Counted from the stretch's first letter, positions 8,082 to 17,152 are shown. The stretch is 64,000 nt of DNA from Pseudomonas neustonica (GCF_003797945.1 NZ_RKKU01000024.1:1-64000); one strand, 5' to 3'. Program-made: numbers and translations. The notes: generated by a model not told the origin, from the letters alone.

Positions 8082-8423
8082 TCAGGGCCTCACGTAGAAG
8101 GTGATCAGGGAACCATCGTCAGACTCGATGCCATCCAGGTGCATAGCCTTGTCGGCAAGTAGCTCGACCGGCTCGCCTGAATTGCTGCGGAACGCTCCTT
8201 TACGGTCATAGCCACCCAAAGCGTTTTTCAGCACGCAGATGGTGACTACCCGCTGGACCGCGCCAGACAGCTCATCGATGCGCTCCACGTCTTGCTCGAC
8301 AATGGCATCAAGCCCCTCGACCGCTACCGAACCGGAAGCGGTGAGGAAATCGACGCGGCCATCCTTGAGCGACGCCAGCAAGGTTGCATCCATCTCGCTG
8401 GTCAGATCGGCGAAGCTGGCCAT
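8082..8423 (-). CDS. Head-tail joining protein (lambda gpFII-like)
   Basis: A 113-residue protein directly after the major capsid gene (2-nt gap). It begins MASFADLTSEMDATLLASL and ends in a beta strand (SLITFYVRP). Its central part (VEQDVERIDELSGAVQRVVTI) resembles the small head-tail joining proteins of lambda-like phages. This size, order and chemistry fit lambda gpFII or a neck protein. Confidence comes mainly from synteny. Confidence 0.65.
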   Translation of the reverse strand: MASFADLTSEMDATLLASLKDGRVDFLTASGSVAVEGLDAIVEQDVERIDELSGAVQRVVTICVLKNALGGYDRKGAFRSNSGEPVELLADKAMHLDGIESDDGSLITFYVRP

Positions 8424-8425
8424 GG

Positions 8426-9424
8426 TTAGATGGTCAGCTCACGCACCGCCAGTGGCTTGGTGCAAAGGTGTAGCGGGTTTGACTGCGCCTCACCGGCGAT
8501 ACCTTTATCAAAAGGCAGCCGCTCCAGCTTGGCGTAATACGGGAGGCCCTCGGTGTTGACGACTTCCATGTAGTCCGCCGGGGCAAACGCGGAAATAAAC
8601 AGACCGGGCACGCCATCCGGCACCAGTTTGGCGCGGTCACTAGCAACAAAGGGCTGGCCGTTAACCTTGCCGCGATAGCGTTCCCAAAGGATGCCACCAA
8701 ACACGAACGCCTGCCGGCGATCGCCGCGCAACGTGCTAGCCCCTTCACTCGCTATATACGTTTCACGCACATTTTTATGGCTGATCAGCTTGTTCCAAAA
8801 CGCCTGACCACACCAGGCATGCGCACCTAGTCCACTCAAGTTGCCGAGAGCATCTTCCTGCACGTCCAGCACCTCGACACACTTCACGCTTACGTCCGTC
8901 TCTGGGTTGTTCAACTCAAAAGAAAAGGCCTTTGGACGGGTCAGACCAAAGCGGTGGTAAATGTCCAACAGCACGTTCTTACCGTTCGCATCCAGCACTT
9001 GGCCATTAATGGCCCCTACTCGCTGGTATTCGTGCGTGGCGTCCAGCTGCTTCTGGCACTTTTGCAAGCGGCGCTCAACTACGCGCTGCGCTTGTTGGAG
9101 CTCAGTAGTGCTGCCAACCATGCGAATGTTCTGGATCTCATCCGCAAGAATCTGGAAGGTTTGGGGCAGATGCACGGTGTTGAAAGGAATCAAGCTGCGC
9201 TTATCACCCGTTACAGCCATACCTACGCCGCCTCGTGCAGCCGCTGGTACTAGCGCCAGGGTGGTACCGTCCTTTTCGATCTGCACGGTGGTGCTGTTAA
9301 CGCCTTCTTCTTCAAACAGACCGGACGCACCGATCTGACCAGGCACTTGTGGCTCTTCATTGATCACGGCGAGCAACGCCGGAACGCTAAAGGCCTCATC
9401 TTCAAAAATGGAAATCTCAGCCAT
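8426..9424 (-). CDS. Major capsid protein (lambda gpE family)
   Basis: A 332-residue protein, close to the usual length of lambda gpE-type capsid proteins (about 340). Recognisable features are the N-terminal FSVPALLAVINEEP region, HLPQTFQILADEIQNIR, and RRLQKCQKQLDATHEYQRVGA followed by a glycine-bearing INGQVLDANG turn. It forms the icosahedral shell. An ATG preceded by AAGGAGCCC gives a strong start. A terminator separates it from the decoration gene upstream. Confidence 0.92.
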   Translation of the reverse strand: MAEISIFEDEAFSVPALLAVINEEPQVPGQIGASGLFEEEGVNSTTVQIEKDGTTLALVPAAARGGVGMAVTGDKRSLIPFNTVHLPQTFQILADEIQNIRMVGSTTELQQAQRVVERRLQKCQKQLDATHEYQRVGAINGQVLDANGKNVLLDIYHRFGLTRPKAFSFELNNPETDVSVKCVEVLDVQEDALGNLSGLGAHAWCGQAFWNKLISHKNVRETYIASEGASTLRGDRRQAFVFGGILWERYRGKVNGQPFVASDRAKLVPDGVPGLFISAFAPADYMEVVNTEGLPYYAKLERLPFDKGIAGEAQSNPLHLCTKPLAVRELTI

Positions 9425-9439
9425 GGTGGGCTCCTTGCA

Positions 9440-9470
9440 ATAAAAAACCCCGCCGCAGCGAGGTTTTGAG
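9440..9470 (-). terminator. Terminator between decoration and capsid genes
   Basis: On the minus strand a 10-bp stem with one mismatch (AAAACCCCGC at 9444-9453, GCGAGGTTTT at 9458-9467) is followed by an extended T-run. It probably ends only part of the transcripts, because the Q-type antiterminated late transcript must read through to the capsid gene. Confidence 0.6.
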
Positions 9471-9491
9471 GGGTTGGTGTTTCAGGTCAGG

Positions 9492-10126
9492 TTAGGGGCG
9501 AATAACGATGCCCTGTGCCAGCAGATCAACAGCGCCGTTTGCGTCGATGCCAGTGAGCAGGCGTTCCACCACCTCGGCATCCCGCGTTATAGCAACCGCC
9601 AAAGCGTCCGTTTCAGTCGCGTCGACCGAGGCATAAAGGATGCCGGAGGCGGCGCGTCGGCCATCGTCCGTGCCGTCATCGTCATAAGGCACGTATTCAC
9701 CCAGGTTTGCGGTCACGGCCAAAGTGAAGCTGTGCCTTCGGCAAAGTCTGTGCTACCAGCAGCTAGGGTGAAACCCAGTCCCGCCATCTCAAACGCTTCG
9801 CCAACCTCCCCGCTGCCAATCACCGCACCGCCAGGCCCGGTAACATCAAAGGTGCCACCTGCTGCTGCAGCTTCTGTAATGGTCAGCAGATAGTTGCCAG
9901 ACACCGCATCACTGGTTATGGCAATGCTGCCGATAGTGCCATTGCCAGTGTTGCCGCCATCAGCCGTCGGCACCATTGCATTGGCAGCTGTAATAGCAGC
10001 CAGTAAGGTGCCAGCCAACACAATACCTGCGCCAGCGGCGACCACGATGTTGGCACGGCTGCGCGAACCGTTAGCCTCCGAAAGGAGGAATTCACCGGCG
10101 TGTACGCCTTCAGTTTTGATACTCAT
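9492..10126 (-). pseudogene. Head decoration protein (lambda gpD-like), split by a frameshift
   Basis: Two overlapping reading frames carry one protein. Frame 1 (10126-9713, 137 aa) begins MSIKTEGVHAGEFLLSE and holds the GTIGSIAITSDAVSGNYLLTI repeat region. Frame 2 (9722-9492, 76 aa) holds the usual C-terminal part, GEYVPYDDDGTDDGRRAASGILYASVD. At about 9728-9735 the minus-strand sequence reads GAAGGC-ACAGCTTCAC. Adding a single base restores E-G-D-S-F-T-L-A, the expected continuation, whereas the actual frame ends in SLWP and a stop. A 1-bp deletion or a sequencing error is the simplest reading. Decoration proteins stabilise the expanded capsid, so a true deletion could weaken virions. Confidence 0.75.
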
Positions 10127-11292
10127 GCTTGCGCTCCTTTCGAGGCGTTTTTGTTACGTCGAGCAGCGTAAACAGCGCTCGGGTTAACAGCCTTAACGCT
10201 TGGCGCCGGCTGGTCATCCACCGCAGGGTGGTTGCTAATTTCAACTTGGCCGCTACTGGCAACCAACTTGTCGAACAACTTGCCGCGCGCCACGTCAGGC
10301 GTCAGGCCATCCTTGATGAAACCGGGCGCCAGATCGGGTTGCTTAGCCATGATGCAAAGCGCCCGCACGTCCTTGGCTTGCTTCACCGCTGCCCGCACGC
10401 TGGCTTCATCCTTAAGGCCGCTTGCTTGGATAATCACTTGTGCCTGGTCGGCAATACCGGCTTTGGCACACTCCGCCGTGGCCAGCGCTGCAAGCGCGAC
10501 CATATCTGGCGGGTCGGCCTCCGGTTCAGGTTCTGGCTCTGGTTCGGGCGGATCAGCGGGTGGATTAGCCATTTGGGCCTTAACCGCTGCCGGCATGTTG
10601 TTGTAACGATTGAGGATGCGCAGGCTCGATGCGTTGCTCACACTGCCGGCCCCGGTAAGCACCTCATCAACAAAGCCCTGGTCCTTGGCCTCTTGTGCCG
10701 TGAGCCAGGTTTCCGCGTTGATCATGCGGCGCAGCTCTGCATCGTCCACATTCAGCGTGCGGTGCTTAAAGCTGGCCACGATGCCTTCAACCATCTGATC
10801 CATGATGTCCGCGATCTTGCGAAACTCTTCGCTGTCGCCAGCGGCAAAGGTCCAGGGGTTGTGCATCATCAGCATGGCGTTGTCGTGCATTTGCACGCGA
10901 TGTGCGCCCATTGCCACCACACCAGCGGAGCTGAGCGCAAAGCCGTCAATGCGCGCAGTCACTCGCTCTCCGAGGCGCAGCAACGCGTTATGGATGGCAA
11001 AGCCGTCACCCATCTCGCCGCCGATGCTGTTGATGGCGATGACGATGTTTCGCTGCCCGTCATCCGCCGCTTTCAGCTCATCTACAAACTGTTTAGAGGT
11101 AACACCCCAGGTGCCGATCTCGTCGTATATCTCCACCTCAAGCGGTTTGCTGGGGTCTTCAGACACATTGTTGATGCGATACCAGCCGCCGTCCTTGCTG
11201 GAATCGCCAGTGCCTTTGTTCATGATCCGCCAGGGCGAAGAGGCAGCCGCAGCCATCGCCAGGGCAATCATGTATTGCCGGTGTTTCTTCAT
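10123..11292 (-). CDS. Head maturation protease, ClpP-type (with scaffold-like C-terminus)
   Basis: A 389-residue protein. About residues 40-230 form a ClpP/S14-like protease domain: INSIGGEMGDGFAIHNAL, the nucleophile region DGFALSSAGVVAMGA, and MLMMHNPW with the catalytic His. The C-terminal part has an acidic EPEPEPEPEA linker and helical scaffold-like sequence, as in lambda gpC/Nu3 fusions. It matures the prohead by cleaving the scaffold or portal. The stop overlaps the decoration start (ATGA). The N-terminal 25 residues look extended; a later start at M24 (MNKGTGDSS) is possible. Confidence 0.85.
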   Translation of the reverse strand: MKKHRQYMIALAMAAAASSPWRIMNKGTGDSSKDGGWYRINNVSEDPSKPLEVEIYDEIGTWGVTSKQFVDELKAADDGQRNIVIAINSIGGEMGDGFAIHNALLRLGERVTARIDGFALSSAGVVAMGAHRVQMHDNAMLMMHNPWTFAAGDSEEFRKIADIMDQMVEGIVASFKHRTLNVDDAELRRMINAETWLTAQEAKDQGFVDEVLTGAGSVSNASSLRILNRYNNMPAAVKAQMANPPADPPEPEPEPEPEADPPDMVALAALATAECAKAGIADQAQVIIQASGLKDEASVRAAVKQAKDVRALCIMAKQPDLAPGFIKDGLTPDVARGKLFDKLVASSGQVEISNHPAVDDQPAPSVKAVNPSAVYAARRNKNASKGAQA

Positions 11293-11294
11293 GG

Positions 11295-12767
11295 TTAGGT
11301 TTCCTCTTCGTTGGTGTTCTTGCCGCTAGCTTCCGTGCTGGCTGAGGTGTCGACCTTGTAGGCAAGGCCAAGCCGTCTTGCTCGCTCATTGTCTTGAGCG
11401 TTCTCGTTGTCGATCACCTCAGCGTCATAGCCTGTGCGCAGTGCATGCTCGCTTCGGCTCAACAGGCCGCCGCCGATTTCCAGCAGCTTGCCCTGCACAT
11501 CCTGTACGGGGTGGTGATAGGCCCAGCCGTGCGGAATCCAGCGCGTGCGCAAATACCCGCGGCGCTTGGCCGGTTCGGCGTAACCCGGAAGTTCGATCGC
11601 GCCTGAGAGCACGGCAGCGTCCAACCAGGCAGCACGTACCGGCCTGCAGAGCTGGTGCACATACACAGAGAACTGAAGCTGCTCGATGCGGCGCCTGAAA
11701 TCGTTAAGCAGAATCCGCAATACGCGATCGCTTATATCCTTCATGTCACCGGTCAACAGTTCATAAGGCAACTCAACACCGGCAGCGGCCGCCTGCAGTT
11801 GCTGCCGCATGAAGTCGACATAGGTATTGCCTGCATCTGGCGGGTCTGAGAACTCGACGGTCTCCCCTTCCAGTAGCTCCTGCATGGAGCCGGGCTCTAG
11901 CGCGACCATCGGCGTGCCGTCGGCATCTGTCGTTAATGGCTCCCCGGTTACGGTGTCCAAGCCTCGCGGGCCTTCCGACGCAGGTTTCTTGATGAACCCG
12001 GCAAACAGGTTGCTCACCTCCTGGCGAAACAGAACCGCATCGTCGTAATTATCCAGAGACCGCAGCCGCAAGAGCACCGGAGCCAAGCGGGGTATGCCGC
12101 GTAGCTGGCCTGCCTCAAGCACTTCGTAGATGTGCAACACCTGGTCAGCCGGTATCCGGTGCAAGGCGTTAAAGCCAGCTAGGTGGGCATTCGCATCACC
12201 CGGGTTCTGCTGGTACATCCAGTAAGCAGCGCGCCGGCCAACTGCATCAAACTCAATACCGGCCCGCACGATGTTGCCCCGCCGGGTTTTGAAATTGCGA
12301 TCAATGGGCACGAACTCTGCCGGTAGAATCTGCAACTGAAACGGCACCACCAGCCCGTCTGTATCTCGACGGTAGCGGTACCGCACAAAACATTCGCCGG
12401 ACTCTTCAACCATCCGGCTGATTAGGGCCTGCTGGCCGTAAAAATCCGTTCGGCCATCTGCGTCGGCTTCGTCCGCCCAGTCCTCCCACAGCTCCTGCAG
12501 GATGGTGCGGATCGCCTCATCTTTGATCTGTGGCCTTGGCGTAATGCCAGTGCCAATAATGTTGGTCACCCGCTTGTTTATGGCGCTGAGCGCGTAGGGG
12601 TCGTTGCGGACCGCTGCACGGCTTCGGCGACGCAGCAGCGGCAACGCCGGTAGCGAAACGCTGTTCATCGCCACATCAGGTGCGTCCCAGCCCTTTGCGC
12701 GCCGACCGGTACCGGCTCCCTCGTAGCTATTGCGGATACGTTTGGCGACTACTCGTTGGCGGCTCAT
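11295..12767 (-). CDS. Portal protein (lambda gpB family)
   Basis: A 490-residue protein that forms the dodecameric DNA entry channel of the head. Family-typical segments are AVRNDPYALSAINKRVTNIIGTGITPRPQ near residue 55, ECFVRYRYRRDTDGLVVPFQLQILPAEFV near 135, and QLRGIPRLAPVLLRLRSLDNYDDA near 220. LEPGSMQELLEGETVEFSDP follows. It lies between the gpW-like joiner (4-bp overlap) and the protease, exactly as in lambda. Confidence 0.92.
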   Translation of the reverse strand: MSRQRVVAKRIRNSYEGAGTGRRAKGWDAPDVAMNSVSLPALPLLRRRSRAAVRNDPYALSAINKRVTNIIGTGITPRPQIKDEAIRTILQELWEDWADEADADGRTDFYGQQALISRMVEESGECFVRYRYRRDTDGLVVPFQLQILPAEFVPIDRNFKTRRGNIVRAGIEFDAVGRRAAYWMYQQNPGDANAHLAGFNALHRIPADQVLHIYEVLEAGQLRGIPRLAPVLLRLRSLDNYDDAVLFRQEVSNLFAGFIKKPASEGPRGLDTVTGEPLTTDADGTPMVALEPGSMQELLEGETVEFSDPPDAGNTYVDFMRQQLQAAAAGVELPYELLTGDMKDISDRVLRILLNDFRRRIEQLQFSVYVHQLCRPVRAAWLDAAVLSGAIELPGYAEPAKRRGYLRTRWIPHGWAYHHPVQDVQGKLLEIGGGLLSRSEHALRTGYDAEVIDNENAQDNERARRLGLAYKVDTSASTEASGKNTNEEET

Positions 12768-12991
12768 CGGATACCTTTGCCCCCATGGTAAAGCCGCGTG
12801 ACCCGAGAACGGCCCGAGCTGGCAGCGGACTCTCGTGCGGACTGTTTTATATACTCAGACTCCAGCATCCGTAGGCTGGCCAACTCTGCGCGCTGCAGTT
12901 CGCGGTCGCCTTTGCGCATCCGCTGGCCTTTCTGCAAGACCTCATCAATCTGCGCCCGAACACTGTCCAGGCGCTGCTGTGCAGTGCTCAT
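12764..12991 (-). CDS. Head-to-tail joining protein (gpW-like)
   Basis: A 75-residue, highly charged helical protein with the start taken at MSTAQQRLDSV; an upstream in-frame ATG would add five residues. It lies between terminase large subunit and portal, which is the gpW position in lambda. The C-terminus (SRVTRLYHGGKGIR) resembles the basic tail of gpW-type proteins. Lambda gpW fills the portal channel before tail attachment. Confidence 0.7.
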   Translation of the reverse strand: MSTAQQRLDSVRAQIDEVLQKGQRMRKGDRELQRAELASLRMLESEYIKQSARESAASSGRSRVTRLYHGGKGIR

Positions 12992-13006
12992 CGTGTGCCT
13001 CATCAA

Positions 13007-14998
13007 CTATCGGCGGTTGAGATAACCGCTGCGGGAGGTGCGCCGTCTTGTCGGCTTTGCCGAGGTGACGGGCGTTTGTGGTTGCGGCTCTGAAACCTGC
13101 TCTGGAGCTGCCTGCTGCGTATCAGTGCTTATGCTCTGATTAGCCGGTTCAGCAAACAGACTGCGCTGAGTGAACGCTGCTCGCAGGCCTTCCCAATCCA
13201 CCACGGTGTAACGGGGAATGCCCAGGTAGTGAGCCATGGCCAGGTTGTAAACCAGCAGATCCAGCGCTTCGTTTCGTTCTGCCTTGGCCTTTGTCCATTC
13301 CTGACGCTTGAAGCCTTTCACGTAGCGCGTGATTTTGCGTTCGGCTACACACTGGTCATAAAAGTCGTCAGGCAGATCCTTGGAAAAGTGCAACGCACCA
13401 GGACCTTCACCCAGCGCGTAACGGTTATAGATCCAGTCTTTGGCCGTATCGGTACCAATCAGCCACAGCTCAGCGCCCTGCTTCTCTACAGTGCCTTTCC
13501 AGGTCACATCAACTTTGGACGGCCGCTGTGCAATGACCGGGCGCCCTGACTTACTCGCCCCCTTAACGGCAAACACATTGCGCCAGCGCCGCAAGCGGCA
13601 GAACTGATACACCTCATCGGTGTGGTGGCCACCGGAGTCCACTGCCGTGGCGCGGATGGCGAGCTCTATGCCCGACGCATGCAAGTAGCGCCGTTTAAGC
13701 TCCACATCCAGCGCGGCCCAGGTGCGCTCGTCTGATGGGTTGCCCTGGATCACCTTGTGGTCAACCACCCAGCGCTCCATACCCTCGCCCCAGCCGATCA
13801 CCATCAGCTCCAGGCGGTCGCCTTGCGTATCCACCGCCGCCGTTAGCAACAACGCCTCCGCCGGTACTGTGCCGAGGCGGTAATCTTCTGCACGCGCTTT
13901 CAGCTCACTGGCCTTGGTCATCTCCTGCGCGGAGTCCCAAACCTCGGCCAAACGAGTGTTGTAAAACACCTGCATCGGCTCAAGGTCGCCCTTATCAGAG
14001 GCGATTGATGCCTTGTCGTATTGCTTTGCCAGGTCAGTCCAGGAGAGCCAGCCGGGCGGCATATAAAGCGCAGAGAGCGTGAAGCTGACCGTTTCGCCGT
14101 CACCGTCCGCGTGCCCGCGCCACTCGCCTGCAGCCAACATCTGGCCCTTGTGATGCTCTTCGATGAACGCACCAGCACCGCTACAATCAGGGTTGCTGCA
14201 CAGGTAACCAGCCCAGCTGTAATCTTTGGCCCATTTCAGGTTCTGCCAAAGCAACACCTGGTGCTCGCCACAATAAGGGCAAGGCACGTAAAAGTGCCGC
14301 TGATCGCCCTGCATGAACAGGTCATCAATCCGCGATACACCCTTGATTGTGGGTGAGCTGGAAAAGTAGAACTTGGCGTTGCGGCCAAAGGTGGTACCGC
14401 GTGTTTCGGCCAGCTCAATCGGGTCGCCTTCGTTATCAACATCAACGTCCCAACGGTCGACCTCATCGCCATAAACAAAGCGGGCTGACACCTCGGCCAG
14501 GTTGGCTGCTGAGCCTGCTGTGGTCGCGTAAAGCGTGCCGCCCTCAAACTCCTTGGTGTCCAGCGTGTTGCGTGAATCCCGCGAGCGGGACTGAGCTACA
14601 CGGTCCCGCAGCACTGGCGTGACCTTGATGGTTTTATCTATCCGGCCACTAACGCGCTTGGCCAGCCCAAGACTAGGCAACAGCGTCAGGATGTTGGCCG
14701 GTGCCTGGTGGATGATGCTACCGATCCAGTTCAAGGCGATCTGCGTTTTCATCATCTGCGAGGCGACCTTGGTCACAACCCGCTTTGCCGGATGAGATGG
14801 CGACAAGCAGCGCATGGGCTCACGCGCATAGGGTGTGCGATCCGTGCGGTAGGGGCCGGGTTCAGCAGCGCCGGTATCACGCGGAATCCGCATGTATTTG
14901 TCAGCCCACTCGTCGGTCCACATCTCCGGATCAGGCAGCAAGCCTCGCACATACGCCGAGCGGTACTGCTCGGCACCGTCCGCGTATTCAATCGTCAT
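13007..14998 (-). CDS. Terminase large subunit (lambda gpA family)
   Basis: A protein of about 663 residues. I chose the ATG at 14998 (MTIEYADGAEQYRSAY), 4 nt after the small subunit stop; the longer reading would overlap that gene. It contains the gpA-type ATPase region (VTKVASQMMKTQIALNWIGSI near residue 75, in place of a classical P-loop) and the SARFVYGDEVDRWD acidic motif. A zinc-ribbon-like CPYCGEHQVLLW...CSNPDCSG follows, with the nuclease domain in the C-terminal half (AVDTQGDRLELMVIGWG). It cuts at cos and pumps DNA into the prohead. Confidence 0.92.
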   Translation of the reverse strand: MTIEYADGAEQYRSAYVRGLLPDPEMWTDEWADKYMRIPRDTGAAEPGPYRTDRTPYAREPMRCLSPSHPAKRVVTKVASQMMKTQIALNWIGSIIHQAPANILTLLPSLGLAKRVSGRIDKTIKVTPVLRDRVAQSRSRDSRNTLDTKEFEGGTLYATTAGSAANLAEVSARFVYGDEVDRWDVDVDNEGDPIELAETRGTTFGRNAKFYFSSSPTIKGVSRIDDLFMQGDQRHFYVPCPYCGEHQVLLWQNLKWAKDYSWAGYLCSNPDCSGAGAFIEEHHKGQMLAAGEWRGHADGDGETVSFTLSALYMPPGWLSWTDLAKQYDKASIASDKGDLEPMQVFYNTRLAEVWDSAQEMTKASELKARAEDYRLGTVPAEALLLTAAVDTQGDRLELMVIGWGEGMERWVVDHKVIQGNPSDERTWAALDVELKRRYLHASGIELAIRATAVDSGGHHTDEVYQFCRLRRWRNVFAVKGASKSGRPVIAQRPSKVDVTWKGTVEKQGAELWLIGTDTAKDWIYNRYALGEGPGALHFSKDLPDDFYDQCVAERKITRYVKGFKRQEWTKAKAERNEALDLLVYNLAMAHYLGIPRYTVVDWEGLRAAFTQRSLFAEPANQSISTDTQQAAPEQVSEPQPQTPVTSAKPTRRRTSRSGYLNRR

Positions 14999-15002
14999 GG
15001 CA

Positions 15003-15584
15003 TCAGTTCGGTGGGTGCAGCACCTGTTCCAGATCCGCCGCACTCATGCGGCTAGCATCCTCCAGCACGCGCCGCAGGTGGGTGGTAAGCATCCGTTCGA
15101 GTTCCCAAGAATCAGTAATCGCGGCCAGGTCAGGCGCAATTTGCTTTGGCAGACCCAGCAGTAAGTCACGCATAGCGCGGCCAGCGATAAAGGCGGCTTG
15201 CTCTACAGCAGCGCGATCAACTAGCTCACCTGCCGCCTTGAGGGCTTCGCTTTGCGCGAGCTGCGCAAGGAAGTGTTCGCGCTGCGCACGGGATGACTGG
15301 TAATCAAATTTGTCAGCGGGCTTTCCGTCGGGCGGCGCTGTATCTGCCGGCGCGTCAGGTGCAACGTGAACACTAACGCCCTTCTCAACTCGGTCTCGCT
15401 GGTGGCGGTCAGCAACACCCGCTTTGCTTGGATCTGCGCTGTTTTCTAGCAGAGCCTTTGTCTCAGCGACCAGCACACGGCCTTTGTCATCGAGTACCAG
15501 CCGCCCCTGACTGTTCAGCTTTGATACGTAAGACTTGGAGCAGCCCATCAAAGCCGCAAACTCAGACTTGCTTGCTGTCTCCAT
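15003..15584 (-). CDS. Terminase small subunit (Nu1-like)
   Basis: A 193-residue protein directly upstream of the large subunit. The N-terminus is a helix-turn-helix/winged-helix type (SEFAALMGCSKSYVSKLNSQGRLVLDDKGRVLV), as in Nu1-type terminases and other DNA-packaging proteins. The C-terminal half is helical and probably binds the large subunit (LLGLPKQIAPDLAAITDSWELERMLTTHLRRVLEDAS). It should recognise cosB-like DNA; heptamer repeats lie just upstream of its start. Confidence 0.88.
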   Translation of the reverse strand: METASKSEFAALMGCSKSYVSKLNSQGRLVLDDKGRVLVAETKALLENSADPSKAGVADRHQRDRVEKGVSVHVAPDAPADTAPPDGKPADKFDYQSSRAQREHFLAQLAQSEALKAAGELVDRAAVEQAAFIAGRAMRDLLLGLPKQIAPDLAAITDSWELERMLTTHLRRVLEDASRMSAADLEQVLHPPN

Positions 15585-15594
15585 TACGCCACCT

Positions 15595-15622
15595 GTTAAC
15601 CGTTAACCATGCCCGGTTAACC
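15595..15622. repeat. Three GTTAACC heptamers upstream of terminase (possible cosB-like sites)
   Basis: GTTAACC occurs at 15595-15601 and 15602-15608, and GGTTAACC at 15615-15622. GTTAAC is palindromic. The cluster lies just before the terminase small subunit start, on the side where a lambda-type cos region would be. A GC-rich block (AGGGGCCCCCCGCGC) follows at about 15707-15722 and could hold the nicking site. Function is inferred from position only. Confidence 0.4.
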
Positions 15623-15754
15623 AGTTCACCGAGTTCACTAAGTCTCACAGCCTCCCGCTAACGAGAAAACGCGAGCCGAATTACCCTTGACCGTTCAGAC
15701 CTCCAGGGGCCCCCCGCGCACTGGCGCGGCACACTACCAACCAAGCCCCCACCA

Positions 15755-16489
15755 TCACCGCCGGACCTTGGCAATGGCCCGGTCTATCGCCCCTTCAACC
15801 AGCGCATCGTTCTCAGCCACCTGCCGAACCACTCGGAAGAAGTCGAAGCGGGCGGCATAGTTGGGTTGTCGCACAAACAACAACACCAGGGCCATGGTCT
15901 TGCCCCGTCGCTCTGCGATACCAATGGGGCGCTTACCCCGCTTGAGCACGAAGAACGCCTTAGCGTGGCCTTTCTTCAGGGAGCGTCGGCTCTGGCTGGC
16001 CGCAAGGGTTGAGCCTGATGGGTTATCAGCGCCCAGCCCAGAGAGGATCTGTTGCATCTGGCCACGAGACAGGTTGCCGTAAGCATCCATGCGAGCGCCC
16101 GGCCCCGGAGCCAGAAACATCCCAGAGGGCAAGATGCCTTTCTCTCGCAGGCGCTTCTCCGACTGTTTCACTCGGCGGTCACCGCCATACACCTGCGGAC
16201 TAAACCAGGCCTCGGGCGCTTGCCCACCACCAGCACCACTCTTCTCGTCTTTGATCCAAACCGCCGCTTCAGGCCGTGATGCCTTCGCATACAAAACACG
16301 GAACGCGTTGATCGTGAAAGGCGTAGGCCGGTCGAACACTGTGCGCGCCTCGCCCTGCAGTTGCTTCACTGCCTCGGTACCCACCTCGTTTAGCGCCAAG
16401 GCCAAAGCTGCGTTGCTCTGCGGGCCTAGCCGCTTCAGCTCGGCCAGCGCATCGTCCAGGTCTGTGACGCTGATACTGCCGTCCATCAT
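15755..16489 (-). CDS. Phage structural protein (minor tail gpZ / HK97 gp10-like)
   Basis: A 244-residue protein. Its opening (DDALAELKRLGPQSNAALALALNEVGTEAVKQLQGEAR) is like the helical start of lambda gpZ and HK97 gp10-type tail completion proteins, followed by a basic middle and a beta-rich end. Unusually it is placed between the holin-like gene and the terminase rather than among the connector genes. Its start overlaps the holin stop by 4 nt. The structural role is a moderate inference. Confidence 0.6.
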   Translation of the reverse strand: MMDGSISVTDLDDALAELKRLGPQSNAALALALNEVGTEAVKQLQGEARTVFDRPTPFTINAFRVLYAKASRPEAAVWIKDEKSGAGGGQAPEAWFSPQVYGGDRRVKQSEKRLREKGILPSGMFLAPGPGARMDAYGNLSRGQMQQILSGLGADNPSGSTLAASQSRRSLKKGHAKAFFVLKRGKRPIGIAERRGKTMALVLLFVRQPNYAARFDFFRVVRQVAENDALVEGAIDRAIAKVRR

Positions 16490-16857
16490 TCTCTTGGGTC
16501 GGGCGGGCGCTGGCTTGGCAAATCACACACCCCTGCCCGCTTGGCAGCCCAACGCTCAAACAAACTACTGGCCACGTCACCGCCCAGCATTGCCGAGAAG
16601 ATACACAGCGCCGCGCTAAGGTACGGATGCACTGCCAAGGCAAACGCCGCCATGAACACCGCAATGCCCACCAGGCCAGCCGCACCAAAGCGCATGCCGA
16701 TGCGCGCCGCCAACTGCTTCCAAGTGAGGTTGATCAGCGTAGACGCTCGCAGCATCTCCCCGCTCAACCCAGACGCCAGTGCCAGCAGTATCGCCATCCA
16801 CAATGGGATCTCGGCAATCGCCTTGCCGATAGGAGCAGGATTGCTTGGGTCAGACAT
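16486..16857 (-). CDS. Probable holin
   Basis: A 123-residue membrane protein with three likely helices: about 16-33 (IPLWMAILLALASGLSG), 52-72 (MRFGAAGLVGIAVFMAAFALAV) and 76-94. A charged C-terminus follows. It is the first gene after the late leader terminator, where lambda encodes its S holin. Size and topology fit a phage holin that forms membrane lesions for lysis. No endolysin gene is seen next to it or elsewhere in the window, so the lysis module is incomplete as visible. Confidence 0.65.
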   Translation of the reverse strand: MSDPSNPAPIGKAIAEIPLWMAILLALASGLSGEMLRASTLINLTWKQLAARIGMRFGAAGLVGIAVFMAAFALAVHPYLSAALCIFSAMLGGDVASSLFERWAAKRAGVCDLPSQRPPDPRE

Positions 16858-16904
16858 GCGGCCTCCGGCGCAGTGGGCAACCCCTGCACGCGCAGAGGCC
16901 AGAA

Positions 16905-16945
16905 ATAGAAAAGCCCCACAACATTCTCATGTGTGGGGCTTTGGG
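16905..16945 (-). terminator. Late leader terminator (tR'-like)
   Basis: On the minus strand AAAGCCCCACA...TGTGGGGCTTTT forms an 11-bp stem followed by a T-rich stretch. It lies between the presumed antiterminator gene (ending 17153) and the holin-like gene. A terminator here would block late transcription until antitermination, as in lambda. Confidence 0.75.
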
Positions 16946-17152
16946 TTGCTGGCAGCCAATCCAGCAGGGGAACAGCCTAGGTGGTCTCGCCTGACGCACC
17001 TATACAACGTTAGCCGCTATTAACGCGCAAACCCCCAATGGCGTAAAGGGCTGATTAACGCCATTCCCGGCGCATTGTGTCGGGCGTGTGTGCAAGGTTT
17101 GTTGAACGTGGTTTCACACCAAAACGCGCCCGACGAACGGTATTAACTATTT

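Noticed and set aside
9713-9735. Programmed frameshift in the decoration gene
   Set aside because: No slippery heptamer or downstream stem is seen, and decoration proteins are not known to need one. A deletion or sequencing error is simpler.
10129-11298. 389-residue open frame on the plus strand opposite the ClpP-type protease
   Set aside because: It mirrors the protease gene almost exactly, has His/Arg-rich composition with no family features, and runs against the late operon. It is a GC-driven shadow.
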